A stretch of 64,000 nucleotides of DNA from Pseudomonas triticicola (GCF_019145375.1 NZ_JAHSTX010000001.1:4874647-4938646); one strand, 5' to 3'; shown: positions 46,957 to 56,889, numbered from the stretch's first letter. Program-made: numbers and translations. The notes: generated by a model from the letters alone, not told the origin.

Positions 46957-48300
46957 ATGAACAAGTCCACCTTGGCCCTGGCTGTGGCCGTTGGGGTTAT
47001 GGCGCAGCAGGCAGGCGCCGCCGGTTTCATCGAAGACAGCAAGGCTACTCTGGGTCTGCGTAACTTCTACATCAACACTGACAACCGTAATGGCACTGGC
47101 GCCAACAAGAACGAAGAGTGGGGCCAAGGCTTCGACCTGCGTTTCATCTCCGGTTACACCCAAGGCACCGTCGGTTTCGGTCTCGACGCGATCGGCCTGC
47201 TCGGCATCCGTCTTGATTCGGGCGGCGGCACCAACGGCAACAGCGGCACCGCCTACGGCGGCACCGTGTTCCCGAGCGAGTCCAACGGCAAAGCCGTAGA
47301 CAACTTCTCCAGCCTGGGCCTGACTGCCAAAGCCAAGATCTCCCAGACTGAACTGAAGCTGGGTACCTTGCAGCCGAAGAACCCGGTCATCGTCACCAAC
47401 GACGGTCGTCTGCTGCCGCAAACCTGGCAGGGTGGCCAGATCACATCCGGCGAGATCAAGGACCTGACTCTGGTCGGTGGTCAGATCGAGCACGTCAAAG
47501 GCCGTAACTCCAGCAACAATGAACAGCTGAGCATTGGCGGTGCCAACTCTCGCGGTCCGAACTTCCGCGATAGCAACAAATTCATTTACGCCGGTGGTGA
47601 CTACAAGATCACCAAAGATCTGACTGCCCAGTACTACTACGGCAACCTGGAAGATTTCTACAAACAGCACTTCCTTGGGCTGGTTCACAACTGGTCCATT
47701 GGTCCAGGCGTGCTGAAGTCTGACTTCCGTTACTTCAACAGCTCCGACGACGGCGCGAACGGCCACGACCCAGCGTACTTCAGCTCTGGTGCTTACAGTC
47801 ACGCGGCAAACGGCAAAGGCAAAGTCGACAACAACCTGTACAGCGGCCTGTTCCTGTACACCGTTGCCGGTCACACCTTTGGTGGCGGCTATCAGGTGAG
47901 CAACGGTAGCAGCGACTTCCCTTGGCTGAACCAAGGTGACGGTTCGTCGAACTACACCATCACCGACATGCAGATCCAGAAGTTCAACCGTGCCGGCGAG
48001 CGCACCTGGCAAGCACGCTACTCCTATGACTTCGCCAAGGTGGGCGTGCCTGGCCTGACAGCTGGCATGGTGTACCTGCGTGGCGATAACATTGACACTT
48101 ACAACGCTCGTCGCGTCCAGACCTCGAATGGCGCTTCCGAATGGGAACGTGATTTGACCGTGGCGTACGTTGTTCCGGAAGGCCCGTTGAAAAACGTTGG
48201 CGTAATGTGGAAAAACGCTACCTGGCGCACCGACATCGCCGGTCAACGCGACCAGGACGAAAACCGCCTGATCCTCAGCTACTCGATCCCGCTGCTGTAA
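46957..48300 (+). CDS. OprD-family outer-membrane porin (OprE-like)
   Basis: 447-aa specific porin, 18-stranded beta barrel. Signal peptide MNKSTLALAVAVGVMAQQAGAA is followed by GFIEDSKATLGLRNFYINTDN, the OprD-family opening. It includes EWGQGFDLRFISGYTQGTVGFGLDAIGLLGI, TAQYYYGNLEDFYKQHFLGLVHNW, and a C-terminal aromatic-poor ending ILSYSIPLL. Best resemblance is to OprE-like members. The substrate is unknown; its position next to tauA and lsfA suggests anionic or sulfonated compounds, by inference. A terminator follows. Confidence 0.9.
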   Translation: MNKSTLALAVAVGVMAQQAGAAGFIEDSKATLGLRNFYINTDNRNGTGANKNEEWGQGFDLRFISGYTQGTVGFGLDAIGLLGIRLDSGGGTNGNSGTAYGGTVFPSESNGKAVDNFSSLGLTAKAKISQTELKLGTLQPKNPVIVTNDGRLLPQTWQGGQITSGEIKDLTLVGGQIEHVKGRNSSNNEQLSIGGANSRGPNFRDSNKFIYAGGDYKITKDLTAQYYYGNLEDFYKQHFLGLVHNWSIGPGVLKSDFRYFNSSDDGANGHDPAYFSSGAYSHAANGKGKVDNNLYSGLFLYTVAGHTFGGGYQVSNGSSDFPWLNQGDGSSNYTITDMQIQKFNRAGERTWQARYSYDFAKVGVPGLTAGMVYLRGDNIDTYNARRVQTSNGASEWERDLTVAYVVPEGPLKNVGVMWKNATWRTDIAGQRDQDENRLILSYSIPLL

Positions 48301-48326
48301 TAGCGCACGAGCAACTGAAGCAAAAA

Positions 48327-48361
48327 AAGCCCCGTCCGGCATCGCGCCGGACGGGGCTTTT
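48327..48361 (+). terminator. Rho-independent terminator after the porin gene
   Basis: AAGCCCCGTCCGGC (48327-48340) pairs with GCCGGACGGGGCTT (48346-48359), loop ATCGC, followed by T residues. Confidence 0.92.
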
Positions 48362-48505
48362 GCGTTTCGAGTCAGGCTCACCCCCGTAAGCCCTTCTCGA
48401 TTTCCCTCTTTGCTGCAACTCAAGGCCTTCTCGAACCTTGCGTTGGATGTTCGTCGCGATGCCGGCCGGTGTCCAATGAACAGATGTTTAATATTCTCAA
48501 ATCAT

Positions 48506-48517
48506 CTAGATATCTAG
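48506..48517. promoter_or_regulatory. 12-bp palindrome upstream of lsfA
   Basis: CTAGATATCTAG is a perfect palindrome in an AT-rich stretch, about 75-86 bases before lsfA. It could be an operator or simply part of the AT-rich promoter. No known regulator consensus is claimed. Confidence 0.25.
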
Positions 48518-48591
48518 TTATTTATTCTTTTTCACACTGATCGATCCCGAGCTAAAGTTGTTGTCTCCCATCCCTCATCAGGAGCAGCACC

Positions 48592-49230
48592 ATGAGCCTC
48601 AGACTCGGCGACATCGCCCCCGATTTCGAACAAGACTCCAGCGCCGGCAAGATTCGTTTCCACGAATGGCTGGGCGATAGCTGGGGCGTGCTGTTTTCTC
48701 ATCCGGCGGACTTCACTCCGGTGTGCACCACTGAGTTGGGTTTCACTGCCAAGCTCAAGGATGAATTCAGCCAGCGCGGCGTCAAGGCCATCGCGCTGTC
48801 GGTCGACCCGGTGGACTCGCACCACAAGTGGATCGAGGACATCAACGAAACCCAGAACACCACCGTCAACTTTCCGATTCTGGCCGATGCCGATCGCAAG
48901 GTCTCCGATCTCTACGATCTGATCCACCCGAACGCCAATGACACGCTGACCGTGCGTTCACTGTTCGTCATCGATCCGAACAAGAAGATCCGCCTGACCA
49001 TCACCTACCCGGCGAGCACCGGGCGTAATTTCCACGAGATTCTGCGGGTGATCGACTCGCTGCAGCTCACCGACAACTACAAAGTCGCCACCCCGGCCAA
49101 CTGGCAGGACGGTGAAGAAGTGGTGATCGTGCCGTCGCTCAAGGATGAGGACGAGATCAAGCAGCGCTTCCCGAAAGGCTATCGCGCGGTGAAACCGTAC
49201 CTGCGCCTGACGCCGCAGCCGAACAAGTAA
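48592..49230 (+). CDS. lsfA: 1-Cys peroxiredoxin LsfA
   Basis: 212-aa Prx6-type thiol peroxidase, induced by sulfur starvation in pseudomonads. The peroxidatic cysteine is Cys45 in PADFTPVCTTE, and no other cysteine occurs in the whole protein, confirming the 1-Cys mechanism. The conserved C-terminal arm PANWQDGEEVVIVPSLKDEDEIKQRFPKGYRAVKPYLR is present. The start MSLRLGDIAPDFEQDS follows an AGGAGCAGC site. It precedes the ssu operon by about 315 bp, across a REP doublet and terminator, in the same direction. Confidence 0.94.
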   Translation: MSLRLGDIAPDFEQDSSAGKIRFHEWLGDSWGVLFSHPADFTPVCTTELGFTAKLKDEFSQRGVKAIALSVDPVDSHHKWIEDINETQNTTVNFPILADADRKVSDLYDLIHPNANDTLTVRSLFVIDPNKKIRLTITYPASTGRNFHEILRVIDSLQLTDNYKVATPANWQDGEEVVIVPSLKDEDEIKQRFPKGYRAVKPYLRLTPQPNK

Positions 49231-49252
49231 GATTTGCGGTGTAGTCACCGCC

Positions 49253-49322
49253 GCTTTCGCGAGCAGGCTCGCTCCCACATTTGCAATGCATTCCCCTGTG
49301 GGAGCGAGCCTGCTCGCGAAGG
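49253..49322. repeat. REP doublet (type A)
   Basis: CTTTCGCGAGCAGGCTCGCT and its inverse GCGAGCCTGCTCGCGAA flank a short spacer. It lies between lsfA and its downstream terminator. Confidence 0.9.
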
Positions 49323-49371
49323 CGTCAGCCCAGGCACTTGAGAATCCAGAATCACAACGCAGGGGAATTTC

Positions 49372-49396
49372 GGCCGTTTCGACGGCCTTTTTTTTC
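49372..49396 (+). terminator. Rho-independent terminator downstream of lsfA
   Basis: GGCCGT (49372-49377) and ACGGCC (49382-49387) around TTCG, followed by a run of nine T. It separates lsfA from the ssu operon. Confidence 0.88.
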
Positions 49397-49545
49397 GCCT
49401 GGATTCTGCTCAGCGGTATATCTCTTAAGCGCATAACCAAATGAATAAATATGATTTATGGATATATAAATCAGCTGGTAAGGTCACTGCCATTGAAGCG
49501 AGATCGCAGCCTGCGAATCGCCTGTAACGCTTAAAGGAATCTGCA

Positions 49546-50139
49546 ATGCTGGTCGTCTCACTCGGTGGCAGCCCCAGCCTGCGCTCCCGTTCCGGAGTGC
49601 TGCTGGAGCGTTCGCAACGCTGGTTGCAACAGCAAGGGGTGGAAGTGGTGAGTTATCAGGTACGGGACTTCCCGGCCGAGGATCTGCTCCACGCGCGCTT
49701 CGACAGCCCGAAGGTCCTCGACCTGCTGCAACAGATTGAAAACGCCGATGGCCTGCTGATCGCCACCCCGGTGTACAAGGCCTCGTTTTCCGGAGCGCTG
49801 AAGACCCTGTTGGATCTGCTGCCGGAGCGTGCCTTGAGCCACAAGGTTGTCTTGCCGATGGCCACCGGCGGCAGCATCGCCCACATGCTGGTGGTCGATT
49901 ACGCCCTCAAGCCTGTGCTGTCGGCACTCAAAGCCCAGGAAATGCTTCAGGGCATTTTCGCCGAGGACAGCCAGATCGCTTACGGCGAAGGCAGTGCCGC
50001 CGCGCAACTGGCGCCGGCCCTGGAGCAGCGCTTGCACGAGGCCCTGGACCAGTTCATCGGCGCCATGGCACGCCGGCCGAAACCGCTGGAGCCGGGCCTG
50101 CTGAACGAACGTTTGTTGAGTGCTCGCTGGAGCATTTAA
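49546..50139 (+). CDS. ssuE: NADPH-dependent FMN reductase SsuE
   Basis: 197-aa flavodoxin-fold reductase that supplies FMNH2 to the alkanesulfonate monooxygenase SsuD. It starts [21 protein letters not shown] (phosphate-binding loop) and contains [21 protein letters not shown] and [20 protein letters not shown], typical of SsuE. An AAAGGA site precedes the ATG. It is the first gene of the ssuEADCBF operon, expected to be induced when sulfate is limiting. Confidence 0.94.
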   Translation: MLVVSLGGSPSLRSRSGVLLERSQRWLQQQGVEVVSYQVRDFPAEDLLHARFDSPKVLDLLQQIENADGLLIATPVYKASFSGALKTLLDLLPERALSHKVVLPMATGGSIAHMLVVDYALKPVLSALKAQEMLQGIFAEDSQIAYGEGSAAAQLAPALEQRLHEALDQFIGAMARRPKPLEPGLLNERLLSARWSI

Positions 50140-50228
50140 GCCTCATCGAAATTTGAAGTACTGGCCTTACTCGCCCGCCAACGGGCAAGCAGGTGCAGCC
50201 AAAACCCAACAGCAAAAAGGAGAGCGCT

Positions 50229-51203
50229 ATGCGCACTGTATTTTTGCGTCGTGGTCTGGTCGCTCTGTTTGCTGCGGCTGTCACCTTCGGCGCCATCACT
50301 CAAGCACAAGCCGAGACATTGCGGATCGGTTATCAGAAGTACGGCACGCTGGTGCTGCTCAAAGCCAAAGGGGCGCTGGAAAAACGCCTCGCCGCGCAAG
50401 GCGTCGACGTGCAATGGACTGAGTTTCCCGGCGGCCCGCAACTGCTTGAAGGCCTCAACGTTGGCTCGATCGATTTCGGCGTGACCGGCGAAACCCCGCC
50501 GGTTTTCGCCCAAGCCGCTGGCGCCGATCTGCTCTACGTCGCCTATGAACCACCAGCGCCGAACAGCGAAGCGATCCTCGTGCCGAAGGACTCGCCGATC
50601 AAATCGGTGGCCGATCTCAAAGGCAAGAAAGTCGCCCTGAACAAAGGCTCCAACGTGCACTACCTGCTGGTGCGTGCACTGGAAGACGCCGGCCTCAAGT
50701 ACAGCGATATTCAGACCGTGTTCCTGCCGCCGGCCGATGCCCGCGCTGCGTTCGAGCGTGGCAGTGTCGACGCCTGGGTCATCTGGGATCCGTACCAGGC
50801 CGCTGCCGAGAAACAACTGCAAGCGCACACCCTGCGTGACGGCAAAGGCATCGTCGACAACCACCAGTTCTATCTCGCGACCAAACCTTACGCGCAGAAA
50901 AATCCCGAGGTGATCAAGACCCTCATCGAAGAGGTGCGCGCGGTTGGTGAATGGTCGCAAGCCAATCCCGAAGACGTGACGCAAAAAGTCGCGCCGCTGC
51001 TGGGCCTGCCGGCGGACATCACCCTGACCTCGGTGAAACGCCAGGGCTACGGCGCGCTGTTCGTAACTCCGGAAGTGGTCGCCGCGCAACAGAAAATCGC
51101 CGACACGTTCTACCAGCTCAAGCTGATTCCCAAGCCGTTGAGCATCAAGGATGTGATCTGGACCCCGCCGGCCGCTGTGGCCCAAAGCTCCCCAGCCCAG
51201 TAA
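50229..51203 (+). CDS. ssuA: Aliphatic sulfonate ABC transporter binding protein
   Basis: 324-aa periplasmic binding protein for alkanesulfonates. Signal peptide [28 protein letters not shown], then [26 protein letters not shown]. The core [37 protein letters not shown] is characteristic of SsuA. The start at 50229 follows AAGGAGAGCG; a longer frame opening at 50193 lacks a signal and a ribosome-binding site. The gene lies 89 bp after ssuE and 25 bp before ssuD. Confidence 0.95.
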   Translation: MRTVFLRRGLVALFAAAVTFGAITQAQAETLRIGYQKYGTLVLLKAKGALEKRLAAQGVDVQWTEFPGGPQLLEGLNVGSIDFGVTGETPPVFAQAAGADLLYVAYEPPAPNSEAILVPKDSPIKSVADLKGKKVALNKGSNVHYLLVRALEDAGLKYSDIQTVFLPPADARAAFERGSVDAWVIWDPYQAAAEKQLQAHTLRDGKGIVDNHQFYLATKPYAQKNPEVIKTLIEEVRAVGEWSQANPEDVTQKVAPLLGLPADITLTSVKRQGYGALFVTPEVVAAQQKIADTFYQLKLIPKPLSIKDVIWTPPAAVAQSSPAQ

Positions 51204-51228
51204 TTCGAATCGACAAGGAGACCACTCC

Positions 51229-52377
51229 ATGAGCCTCAACATCTTCTGGTTCCTGCCTACCCACGGCGACGGCCATTACCTTGGCACCGCCGAAGGCGCC
51301 CGCGCGGTTGATCACGGTTACCTGCAACAGGTCGCGCAAGCGGCGGATCGTCTGGGTTTTGGCGGGGTGCTGATTCCTACCGGCCGTTCCTGCGAAGACT
51401 CGTGGCTGGTGGCGGCCTCGCTGATTCCAGTGACCCAGCGTCTGAAATTCCTCGTTGCCTTGCGCCCCGGGATCATTTCCCCGACGGTCGCGGCGCGCCA
51501 GGCAGCGACGCTGGATCGTTTGTCCGGCGGGCGTGCGTTGTTCAATCTGGTCACCGGTGGCGATCCGGAAGAACTGGCCGGCGACGGTCTGTTCCTCAAT
51601 CACGAAGAACGCTATCAGGCCTCGGTGGAATTCACCCGCATCTGGCGCCGCGTGCTGGAAGGCGAAACCGTCGATTACGACGGCGAGCACATCAGCGTGA
51701 AGGGCGCCAAGCTGCTGTATCCGCCGATCCAGCAACCGCGTCCGCCGCTGTATTTCGGTGGTTCCTCGGAAGCGGCGCAGGATCTGGCCGCCGAACAAGT
51801 GGAGATGGTCCTGACCTGGGGCGAACCGCCGGCAGCGGTGGCCGAGAAGATCGCACAAGTCCGGGCCAAAGCCGCCAAACTCGGCCGTACCGTGCGCTTC
51901 GGCATTCGTCTGCATGTGATCGTGCGTGAAACCAGCGCCGAAGCCTGGCAGGCGGCGGATCGGCTGATCTCGCACCTGGACGACGACACCATCCAACGTG
52001 CGCAGGCTTCGCTGGCGCGCTTCGATTCGGTCGGCCAGCAACGCATGGCCGCGCTGCACGGCGGCAGCCGCGACAACCTCGAAGTCAGCCCCAACCTCTG
52101 GGCCGGCGTCGGTCTGGTACGTGGCGGTGCCGGTACTGCGCTGGTCGGCGATGGCCCGACCGTGGCAGCGCGGGTCAAGGAATATGCCGATCTTGGTATC
52201 GACACCTTCATCTTCTCCGGTTATCCACACCTTGAAGAGTCGTATCGGGTGGCCGAGCTGCTGTTCCCGCACCTCGACGTCGAGCGCCCGGAACTGCCGA
52301 AGAGCGCCGGTTATGTCAGCCCGTTTGGCGAGATGGTCGCTAACGACATCTTGCCCAAAGCCGCATCGCAGAGCTGA
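51229..52377 (+). CDS. ssuD: FMNH2-dependent alkanesulfonate monooxygenase
   Basis: 382-aa luciferase-like (TIM barrel) enzyme that oxidises C2-C10 alkanesulfonates to aldehydes and sulfite. It starts [52 protein letters not shown] and [26 protein letters not shown] are typical. The mobile-loop region and [30 protein letters not shown] are present near the C-terminus. FMNH2 comes from SsuE, encoded two genes upstream. ssuC follows after 9 bp. Confidence 0.97.
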   Translation: MSLNIFWFLPTHGDGHYLGTAEGARAVDHGYLQQVAQAADRLGFGGVLIPTGRSCEDSWLVAASLIPVTQRLKFLVALRPGIISPTVAARQAATLDRLSGGRALFNLVTGGDPEELAGDGLFLNHEERYQASVEFTRIWRRVLEGETVDYDGEHISVKGAKLLYPPIQQPRPPLYFGGSSEAAQDLAAEQVEMVLTWGEPPAAVAEKIAQVRAKAAKLGRTVRFGIRLHVIVRETSAEAWQAADRLISHLDDDTIQRAQASLARFDSVGQQRMAALHGGSRDNLEVSPNLWAGVGLVRGGAGTALVGDGPTVAARVKEYADLGIDTFIFSGYPHLEESYRVAELLFPHLDVERPELPKSAGYVSPFGEMVANDILPKAASQS

Positions 52378-52386
52378 GGCGCGGCC

Positions 52387-53169
52387 ATGAACAAATTTAT
52401 CCACAGCCTCGCGCCTTGGGCGTTGCCGGTGTTGCTGCTGGCGGTGTGGCAGTTGTCGGTGTCGGCGGGCTGGTTATCGACACGGATTCTGCCGGCACCG
52501 GTGGCAGTGATCGAAGCCGGTGTCAGTCTGGTACGCAGCGGCGAGATCTGGACGCACCTGGCGATCAGCGGCTGGCGCGCGGCACTCGGGTTTACCATCG
52601 GCGGCGGCATCGGCCTGGTGCTGGGCTTCATCACCGGCCTGTCGAAGTGGGGTGAACGCCTGCTTGACAGCTCGGTGCAGATGATCCGCAACGTGCCGCA
52701 TCTGGCGCTGATTCCGCTGGTGATCCTGTGGTTCGGCATCGACGAATCAGCGAAGATTTTTCTGGTGGCGCTGGGCACCTTGTTTCCGATTTACCTGAAC
52801 ACGTATCACGGCATCCGCAACGTCGACCCGGCGCTGGTGGAGATGGCGCGCAGTTATGGCCTGAGCGGTTTCAGCCTGTTCTGGCAGGTGATTCTGCCGG
52901 GTGCGCTGCCGTCGATTCTGGTTGGCGTGCGCTTCGCGTTGGGCTTCATGTGGCTGACGCTGATCGTCGCTGAAACCATCTCGGCCAGCTCCGGTATCGG
53001 TTATCTGGCGATGAACGCCCGCGAGTTCTTGCAGACCGACGTGGTGGTGCTGGCGATCCTGCTTTACGCGGTGCTCGGCAAACTCGCCGACCTCGCCGCC
53101 CGTGGACTTGAACGTGTGTGGCTGCGCTGGCACCCGGCCTATCAGGTTGCCAAGGGAGGTGCGGCATGA
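52387..53169 (+). CDS. ssuC: Aliphatic sulfonate ABC transporter permease
   Basis: 260-aa inner-membrane permease with about six hydrophobic segments. The EAA coupling loop is [30 protein letters not shown] (about residues 155-184), and [29 protein letters not shown] is typical of SsuC. It starts [20 protein letters not shown]. It overlaps ssuB by 4 bp (ATGA), indicating coupled translation. Confidence 0.95.
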   Translation: MNKFIHSLAPWALPVLLLAVWQLSVSAGWLSTRILPAPVAVIEAGVSLVRSGEIWTHLAISGWRAALGFTIGGGIGLVLGFITGLSKWGERLLDSSVQMIRNVPHLALIPLVILWFGIDESAKIFLVALGTLFPIYLNTYHGIRNVDPALVEMARSYGLSGFSLFWQVILPGALPSILVGVRFALGFMWLTLIVAETISASSGIGYLAMNAREFLQTDVVVLAILLYAVLGKLADLAARGLERVWLRWHPAYQVAKGGAA

Positions 53170-53972
53170 CCGCTCAACAACCTCCACGCCTGTTGCGCGG
53201 GATTCCGCTGGCGGTGCGCAACCTGCAGAAAACCTTCGGCGCGCGCCAGGTGCTGCGCGACATCGATCTGCACATTCCGGCGGGGCAGTTTGTCGCCGTG
53301 GTCGGGCGCAGCGGTTGTGGCAAGAGCACGTTCTTGCGCTTGCTCGCCGGCCTCGATCAACCCACTGGCGGCGAGCTGCTGGCCGGCTCCGCGCCGCTCA
53401 GCCAGGCGCGCGACGATACGCGGCTGATGTTCCAGGAAGCGCGGCTGCTGCCGTGGAAAAGGATCATCGACAACGTAGGTCTCGGCCTCAAGGGCAACTG
53501 GCGCCAGCAAGCGCTGGATGCACTGGAAGCCGTGGGTCTGGCTGATCGCGCCAATGAGTGGCCGGCGGCATTGTCCGGTGGCCAGAAGCAGCGCGTGGCG
53601 TTGGCCCGGGCGCTGATTCACCAGCCGCGTCTGCTGCTGCTCGACGAACCACTCGGCGCACTGGATGCGCTGACCCGCATCGAGATGCAGCAACTGATCG
53701 AACGGCTGTGGCAGCAACACGGTTTTACCGTGCTGCTGGTGACCCATGACGTTAGTGAAGCGGTGGCGATCGCTGATCGGGTGATTTTGATCGAGGACGG
53801 CGAAGTCGGCCTCGACCTGCACGTCGAACTGCCGCGCCCCAGGGTGCGTGGCTCGCATCGCCTCGCCGCACTGGAAACCGAAGTGCTCAACCGTGTTCTG
53901 TCCCTGCCCGGCGAACCGCCGGCGCCGGAACCCGTTTCACCCCTGCCTACGCAATTGCGTTGGGCGCAGTGA
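53166..53972 (+). CDS. ssuB: Aliphatic sulfonate ABC transporter ATPase
   Basis: 268-aa ATP-binding subunit. Walker A is [18 protein letters not shown] (about residues 52-69), signature [19 protein letters not shown], Walker [18 protein letters not shown]-loop VTHDVSEA. The start [21 protein letters not shown] is set by the 4-bp overlap with ssuC. The C-terminal tail of about 35 residues is proline-rich and variable. Confidence 0.95.
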   Translation: MTAQQPPRLLRGIPLAVRNLQKTFGARQVLRDIDLHIPAGQFVAVVGRSGCGKSTFLRLLAGLDQPTGGELLAGSAPLSQARDDTRLMFQEARLLPWKRIIDNVGLGLKGNWRQQALDALEAVGLADRANEWPAALSGGQKQRVALARALIHQPRLLLLDEPLGALDALTRIEMQQLIERLWQQHGFTVLLVTHDVSEAVAIADRVILIEDGEVGLDLHVELPRPRVRGSHRLAALETEVLNRVLSLPGEPPAPEPVSPLPTQLRWAQ

Positions 53973-53975
53973 CGC

Positions 53976-54055
53976 AGCTGCAAGCTACAAGCTGCAAGCT
54001 GCAAGTAGAAGCACTGTGCTTTTACTTGCCGCTTGTAGCTTGCCCCTTGCAGCTT
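53976..54055. repeat. Inverted repeat of CAAGCTACAAGCTGCAAGCT type (type E)
   Basis: The left half holds AGCTGCAAGCTACAAGCTGC with tandem AGCTGCAAG units, and the right half the approximate inverse GCTTGTAGCTTGCCCCTTGC. It occupies the gap between ssuB and ssuF. It is a repeat type often seen between Pseudomonas genes and here lies inside an operon. Confidence 0.85.
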
Positions 54056-54078
54056 ATTTCGACCTCAGGAGAAATATC

Positions 54079-54294
54079 ATGACTATCAAAGCCATCAACG
54101 TGCGCAACCAGTTCAAAGGCTCGATCAAGGAAATCGTCCTCGGCGACGTGCTGTCGGAAATCGACGTGCAGACCGCTTCGGGCATCGTCACTTCGGTGAT
54201 CACTACCCGCTCTGTGAAAGAGCTGGAGCTGGTGGTCGGCAGTGAGGTAATCGCCTTTGTGAAATCCACCGAGGTGTCGATCGCCAAGTTGTAA
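54079..54294 (+). CDS. ssuF: TOBE-domain molybdopterin-binding protein SsuF
   Basis: 71-aa single-domain Mop/TOBE protein. MTIKAINVRNQFKGSIKEIVLGDVLSEIDVQTASGIVTSVITTRSVKELEL shows the mop fold consensus (two beta-rich motifs; oxyanion-binding ITTRSV). SsuF homologues in P. putida are needed for growth on some sulfonates or sulfate esters, perhaps by binding molybdate or another oxyanion. It starts after a strong CAGGAG site. It is the last gene of the ssu operon, 106 bp after ssuB across a repeat element. Confidence 0.92.
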   Translation: MTIKAINVRNQFKGSIKEIVLGDVLSEIDVQTASGIVTSVITTRSVKELELVVGSEVIAFVKSTEVSIAKL

Positions 54295-54311
54295 GTCGGT
54301 GAGCAAAAAAC

Positions 54312-54345
54312 AACCCCGGAGGGTGTGAGCCCTGCGGGGTTTTTT
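54312..54345 (+). terminator. Terminator of the ssu operon
   Basis: ACCCCG...CGGGGT outer arms with an inner AGGG/CCCT stem, followed by TTTTTT. Confidence 0.85.
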
Positions 54346-54372
54346 GTGCCTGTCGCGGATTCGGCGGCGCGG

Positions 54373-54441
54373 CTTTCGCGAGCAGGCTCGCTCCCACAGG
54401 GGAACGCATTTCAAATGTGGGAGCGAGCCTGCTCGCGAAAG
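54373..54441. repeat. REP doublet (type A)
   Basis: CTTTCGCGAGCAGGCTCGCT and its inverse AGCGAGCCTGCTCGCGAAAG flank a short spacer between the ssu operon and the convergent tetR-type gene. Confidence 0.9.
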
Positions 54442-54455
54442 GGCCGGCGCATGCG

Positions 54456-55088
54456 CTAGAGATTTCTTTTGGGTAAATATGGCGGCAGATACAACCCGAT
54501 ATAGGCATCAAACACGCGCATCCCTTCCTCAGCCATGCGCGGGGTGATCTGCCCGTGCTGCTGCACCGAACGCGCATACACGCGGTCGCCGAGCTCCATC
54601 GCCAGGGCAAACACATCGACATCGTCCGGCAGCCTTGGCAACTCGAAATGCTGGTCGAACAGCTTGTGCATCAGGTCGCCCAGTTCCAGATCGTGCTGGC
54701 GGTCGGCCTGGGTCACTTCGGTCAGGCCGTGTTGCGCCAGGATCAATTGCCGTGCGGCTGCATCCTGGTCGTAGATCTCGAGCATGCGCTGTTCGACCAG
54801 TCGCGACAGGTCTCGCCAGTCACGTAACGCGTCGTGATCGATCGGCGCTTGCAGGCAGGCGCGGAAGGCTGCGTGGACATCGGCGGTCAGGGCTTCAAGC
54901 AGCGCCGGGACGCTGGCGAAGAAGTGATACACGGAGGAGGGCGGAATCTGCGCGCGCTCGGCGACGCTGTAGATCGACAGACTGGCCACGCCCTCGGCCG
55001 CCAGCAGCGTGCGCGCGGCATCGAGGATCGAATCGATCCGCGCCTGACTGCGGGCACGGGGTTTGCGGACGGTGGCGGGTCGCGTCAT
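54456..55088 (-). CDS. TetR family transcriptional regulator
   Basis: 210-aa repressor-type protein. The N-terminal helix-turn-helix is in RIDSILDAARTLLAAEGVASLSIYSVAERAQIPPSSVYHFFASVPALLEALT (about residues 16-67). The C-terminal ligand domain is divergent and gives no clue to the effector. The start at 55088 (MTRPATVRKPRARSQ) was chosen over an earlier ATG because it follows GGAG-type sequence and keeps a normal N-terminus. It lies downstream of spuI on the same strand but beyond that gene's terminator. Confidence 0.87.
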   Translation of the reverse strand: MTRPATVRKPRARSQARIDSILDAARTLLAAEGVASLSIYSVAERAQIPPSSVYHFFASVPALLEALTADVHAAFRACLQAPIDHDALRDWRDLSRLVEQRMLEIYDQDAAARQLILAQHGLTEVTQADRQHDLELGDLMHKLFDQHFELPRLPDDVDVFALAMELGDRVYARSVQQHGQITPRMAEEGMRVFDAYIGLYLPPYLPKRNL

Positions 55089-55149
55089 GGAAGTCTCCTG
55101 CGGGGCAGCGGGCATTGTACGAGGCGGTTCAGGTGTTGTCTGCCAGTAC

Positions 55150-55170
55150 CCTGTGGCGAGGGGATTTGTG
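55150..55170. repeat. Half copy of the type C repeat
   Basis: CCCTGTGGCGAGGGGATTTG corresponds to the left end of the elements at 41115 and 45482, without a visible partner arm. Confidence 0.6.
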
Positions 55171-55182
55171 TTCGGCCATAAA

Positions 55183-55218
55183 AAACGCCGCTGGCTGAAT
55201 CAGCCAACGGCGTTTTTT
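55183..55218 (-). terminator. Terminator downstream of spuI
   Basis: AACGCCG/CGGCGTT and TGGCTG/CAGCCA stems with single-base bulges and an AAT loop. A and T runs lie on both sides. It lies between the spuI stop and the tetR-type gene. Confidence 0.9.
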
Positions 55219-55234
55219 TGAAGCTGCAAACCAT

Positions 55235-56611
55235 TTAAACGGTATGCAGATACCAGTTGTACTCAAGGTCGGAGATGGAGTGTTCGAACTCCTCCAGCTC
55301 GCTTTCCTTGCAGGCGACGAAGATATCGATGTACTTCGGATCGATGTACTTGGCCATCACCTCGCTGTCGTCCAGCTCGCGCAGGGCATCGCGCAAGTTG
55401 TTCGGCAGGCTCTGTTCGTTCTGCTCGTAGCTGTTGCCTTCGACAGGCGCGCCCGGTTCGATCTTGTTGACCAGGCCGTGGTGCACGCCGGCCAGTACCG
55501 AAGCCATCAGCAGGTACGGGTTGGCGTCGGCGCCGGCCACGCGGTGCTCGATACGTACGGCATCGGCAGAGCCGGTCGGTACGCGAATCGCCACGGTGCG
55601 GTTGTCCAGGCCCCAGCACGGCGAGTTCGGTACGTAGAACTGCGCGCCGAAGCGACGGTAGGAGTTGACGTTCGGGCAGAGGAAAGCCATCTGCGCCGGC
55701 AGGGTCTCGAGCACACCGCCGATCGCGTGACGCAGCGCGGCGTTCTGCTCGGGATCCTCGCTGGCAAAAATGTTTTTGCCGGCTTTGTCCAGAATCGAAA
55801 TGTGTACGTGCAGACCATTGCCCGCCTGGCCCGGATACGGCTTGGCCATGAAGGTGGTGTCCATTTCATGGTCGTAGGCGATGTTCTTGATCAGACGCTT
55901 GAGCAGGACGGCGTAGTCGCAGGCCTTGATCGGGTCGGCGACGTGGTGCAGGTTCACTTCGAACTGCGCCGGGGCACTTTCCTTGACGATCGCGTCGGCC
56001 GGGATGCCTTGCTCTTTGGCACCTTCCAGAATGTCCTGGAGGCAGTCGACGTATTCGTCGAGGTCGTCGATCAGGTAGACCTGCGTCGAGTGCGGGCGTT
56101 TGCCGGAGATCGGCGAGCGTGGCGGCTGTGGACGGCCGTTCACGTTTTCCTGGTCGATCAGGTAGAACTCGAGTTCGAAGGCGGCGCAGATGGTCAGGCC
56201 GAGCTCGTCGAACTTGGTCACCACCTGGCGCAGCACTTCACGGGGATCAGCGAAGAACGGATCGCCTTCGAGTTCGTGCATGGTCATCAACAGCTGCGCG
56301 GTCGGGCGCTTCTGCCATGGCTCGTTGCACAGGGTATCGGGGATCGGATAGCAGATACGATCGGCATCGCCGATGTCCAGGCCCAGACCGGTGCTTTCCA
56401 CCGTGGAGCCGTTGATATCCAGAGCAAATAGAGAGGCCGGCAGGTTGATGCCTTTCTCGTAAACCTTGTGGAGGCTGGTGCGTTCGATGCGCTTGCCGCG
56501 CACCACACCATTCATATCCGCAATCAGAAGGTCAACGTACAGAACCTCAGGATGTTCCTTAAGGAACGCGTTCGCTTCGTTAAGCTGAACGGCACGCGGG
56601 GGTACCGACAT
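55235..56611 (-). CDS. spuI: Gamma-glutamylpolyamine synthetase (glutamine-synthetase family)
   Basis: 458-aa glutamine-synthetase-like ligase, expected to gamma-glutamylate putrescine or another polyamine with ATP in the catabolic pathway. It begins MSVPPRAVQLNEANAFLKEHPEVLYVDLLIADMNGVVRGKRIER, characteristic of PuuA/SpuI rather than GlnA. Metal/ATP motifs include AAFELEFYLID, ANGLHVHISILDKAGKNIF and RIEHRVAGADANPYLLMASVLAG. The regulatory adenylylation Tyr region of GlnA is absent. It is divergent from the spuA relic and spuBCDEFG. Its terminator lies at 55183-55218. Confidence 0.93.
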   Translation of the reverse strand: MSVPPRAVQLNEANAFLKEHPEVLYVDLLIADMNGVVRGKRIERTSLHKVYEKGINLPASLFALDINGSTVESTGLGLDIGDADRICYPIPDTLCNEPWQKRPTAQLLMTMHELEGDPFFADPREVLRQVVTKFDELGLTICAAFELEFYLIDQENVNGRPQPPRSPISGKRPHSTQVYLIDDLDEYVDCLQDILEGAKEQGIPADAIVKESAPAQFEVNLHHVADPIKACDYAVLLKRLIKNIAYDHEMDTTFMAKPYPGQAGNGLHVHISILDKAGKNIFASEDPEQNAALRHAIGGVLETLPAQMAFLCPNVNSYRRFGAQFYVPNSPCWGLDNRTVAIRVPTGSADAVRIEHRVAGADANPYLLMASVLAGVHHGLVNKIEPGAPVEGNSYEQNEQSLPNNLRDALRELDDSEVMAKYIDPKYIDIFVACKESELEEFEHSISDLEYNWYLHTV

Positions 56612-56889
56612 GATGCAACACCTTTGTTGTTAAAAATATCAATCATTGATCTTTTCTGGTTTCAGTCAACCCGAACGGCCTGCCGAAGTCAAGCGAGGCC
56701 TTTTTTGCCCCGAAAAAGCGCTTGAAGGGCATTTATGGGGCACTTTGGGGCGTTTTTTCAAACCTTGAACGTTGCTCAACTGCGGGCTTGAGCAGGCCGT
56801 GTTGTATTTTTTACGGGGGTGTTGTGTAAAAAAATGAACAAGGCTAAGCTCCGGTCAAACCCATAACAGCAATAATACCGGGGTGCTTC

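Noticed and set aside
49501..49525. Half copy of the type D repeat before ssuE
   Set aside because: Only GAGATCGCAGCCTGCGAATCG is present, with no partner arm, so it is not listed as a separate repeat feature.
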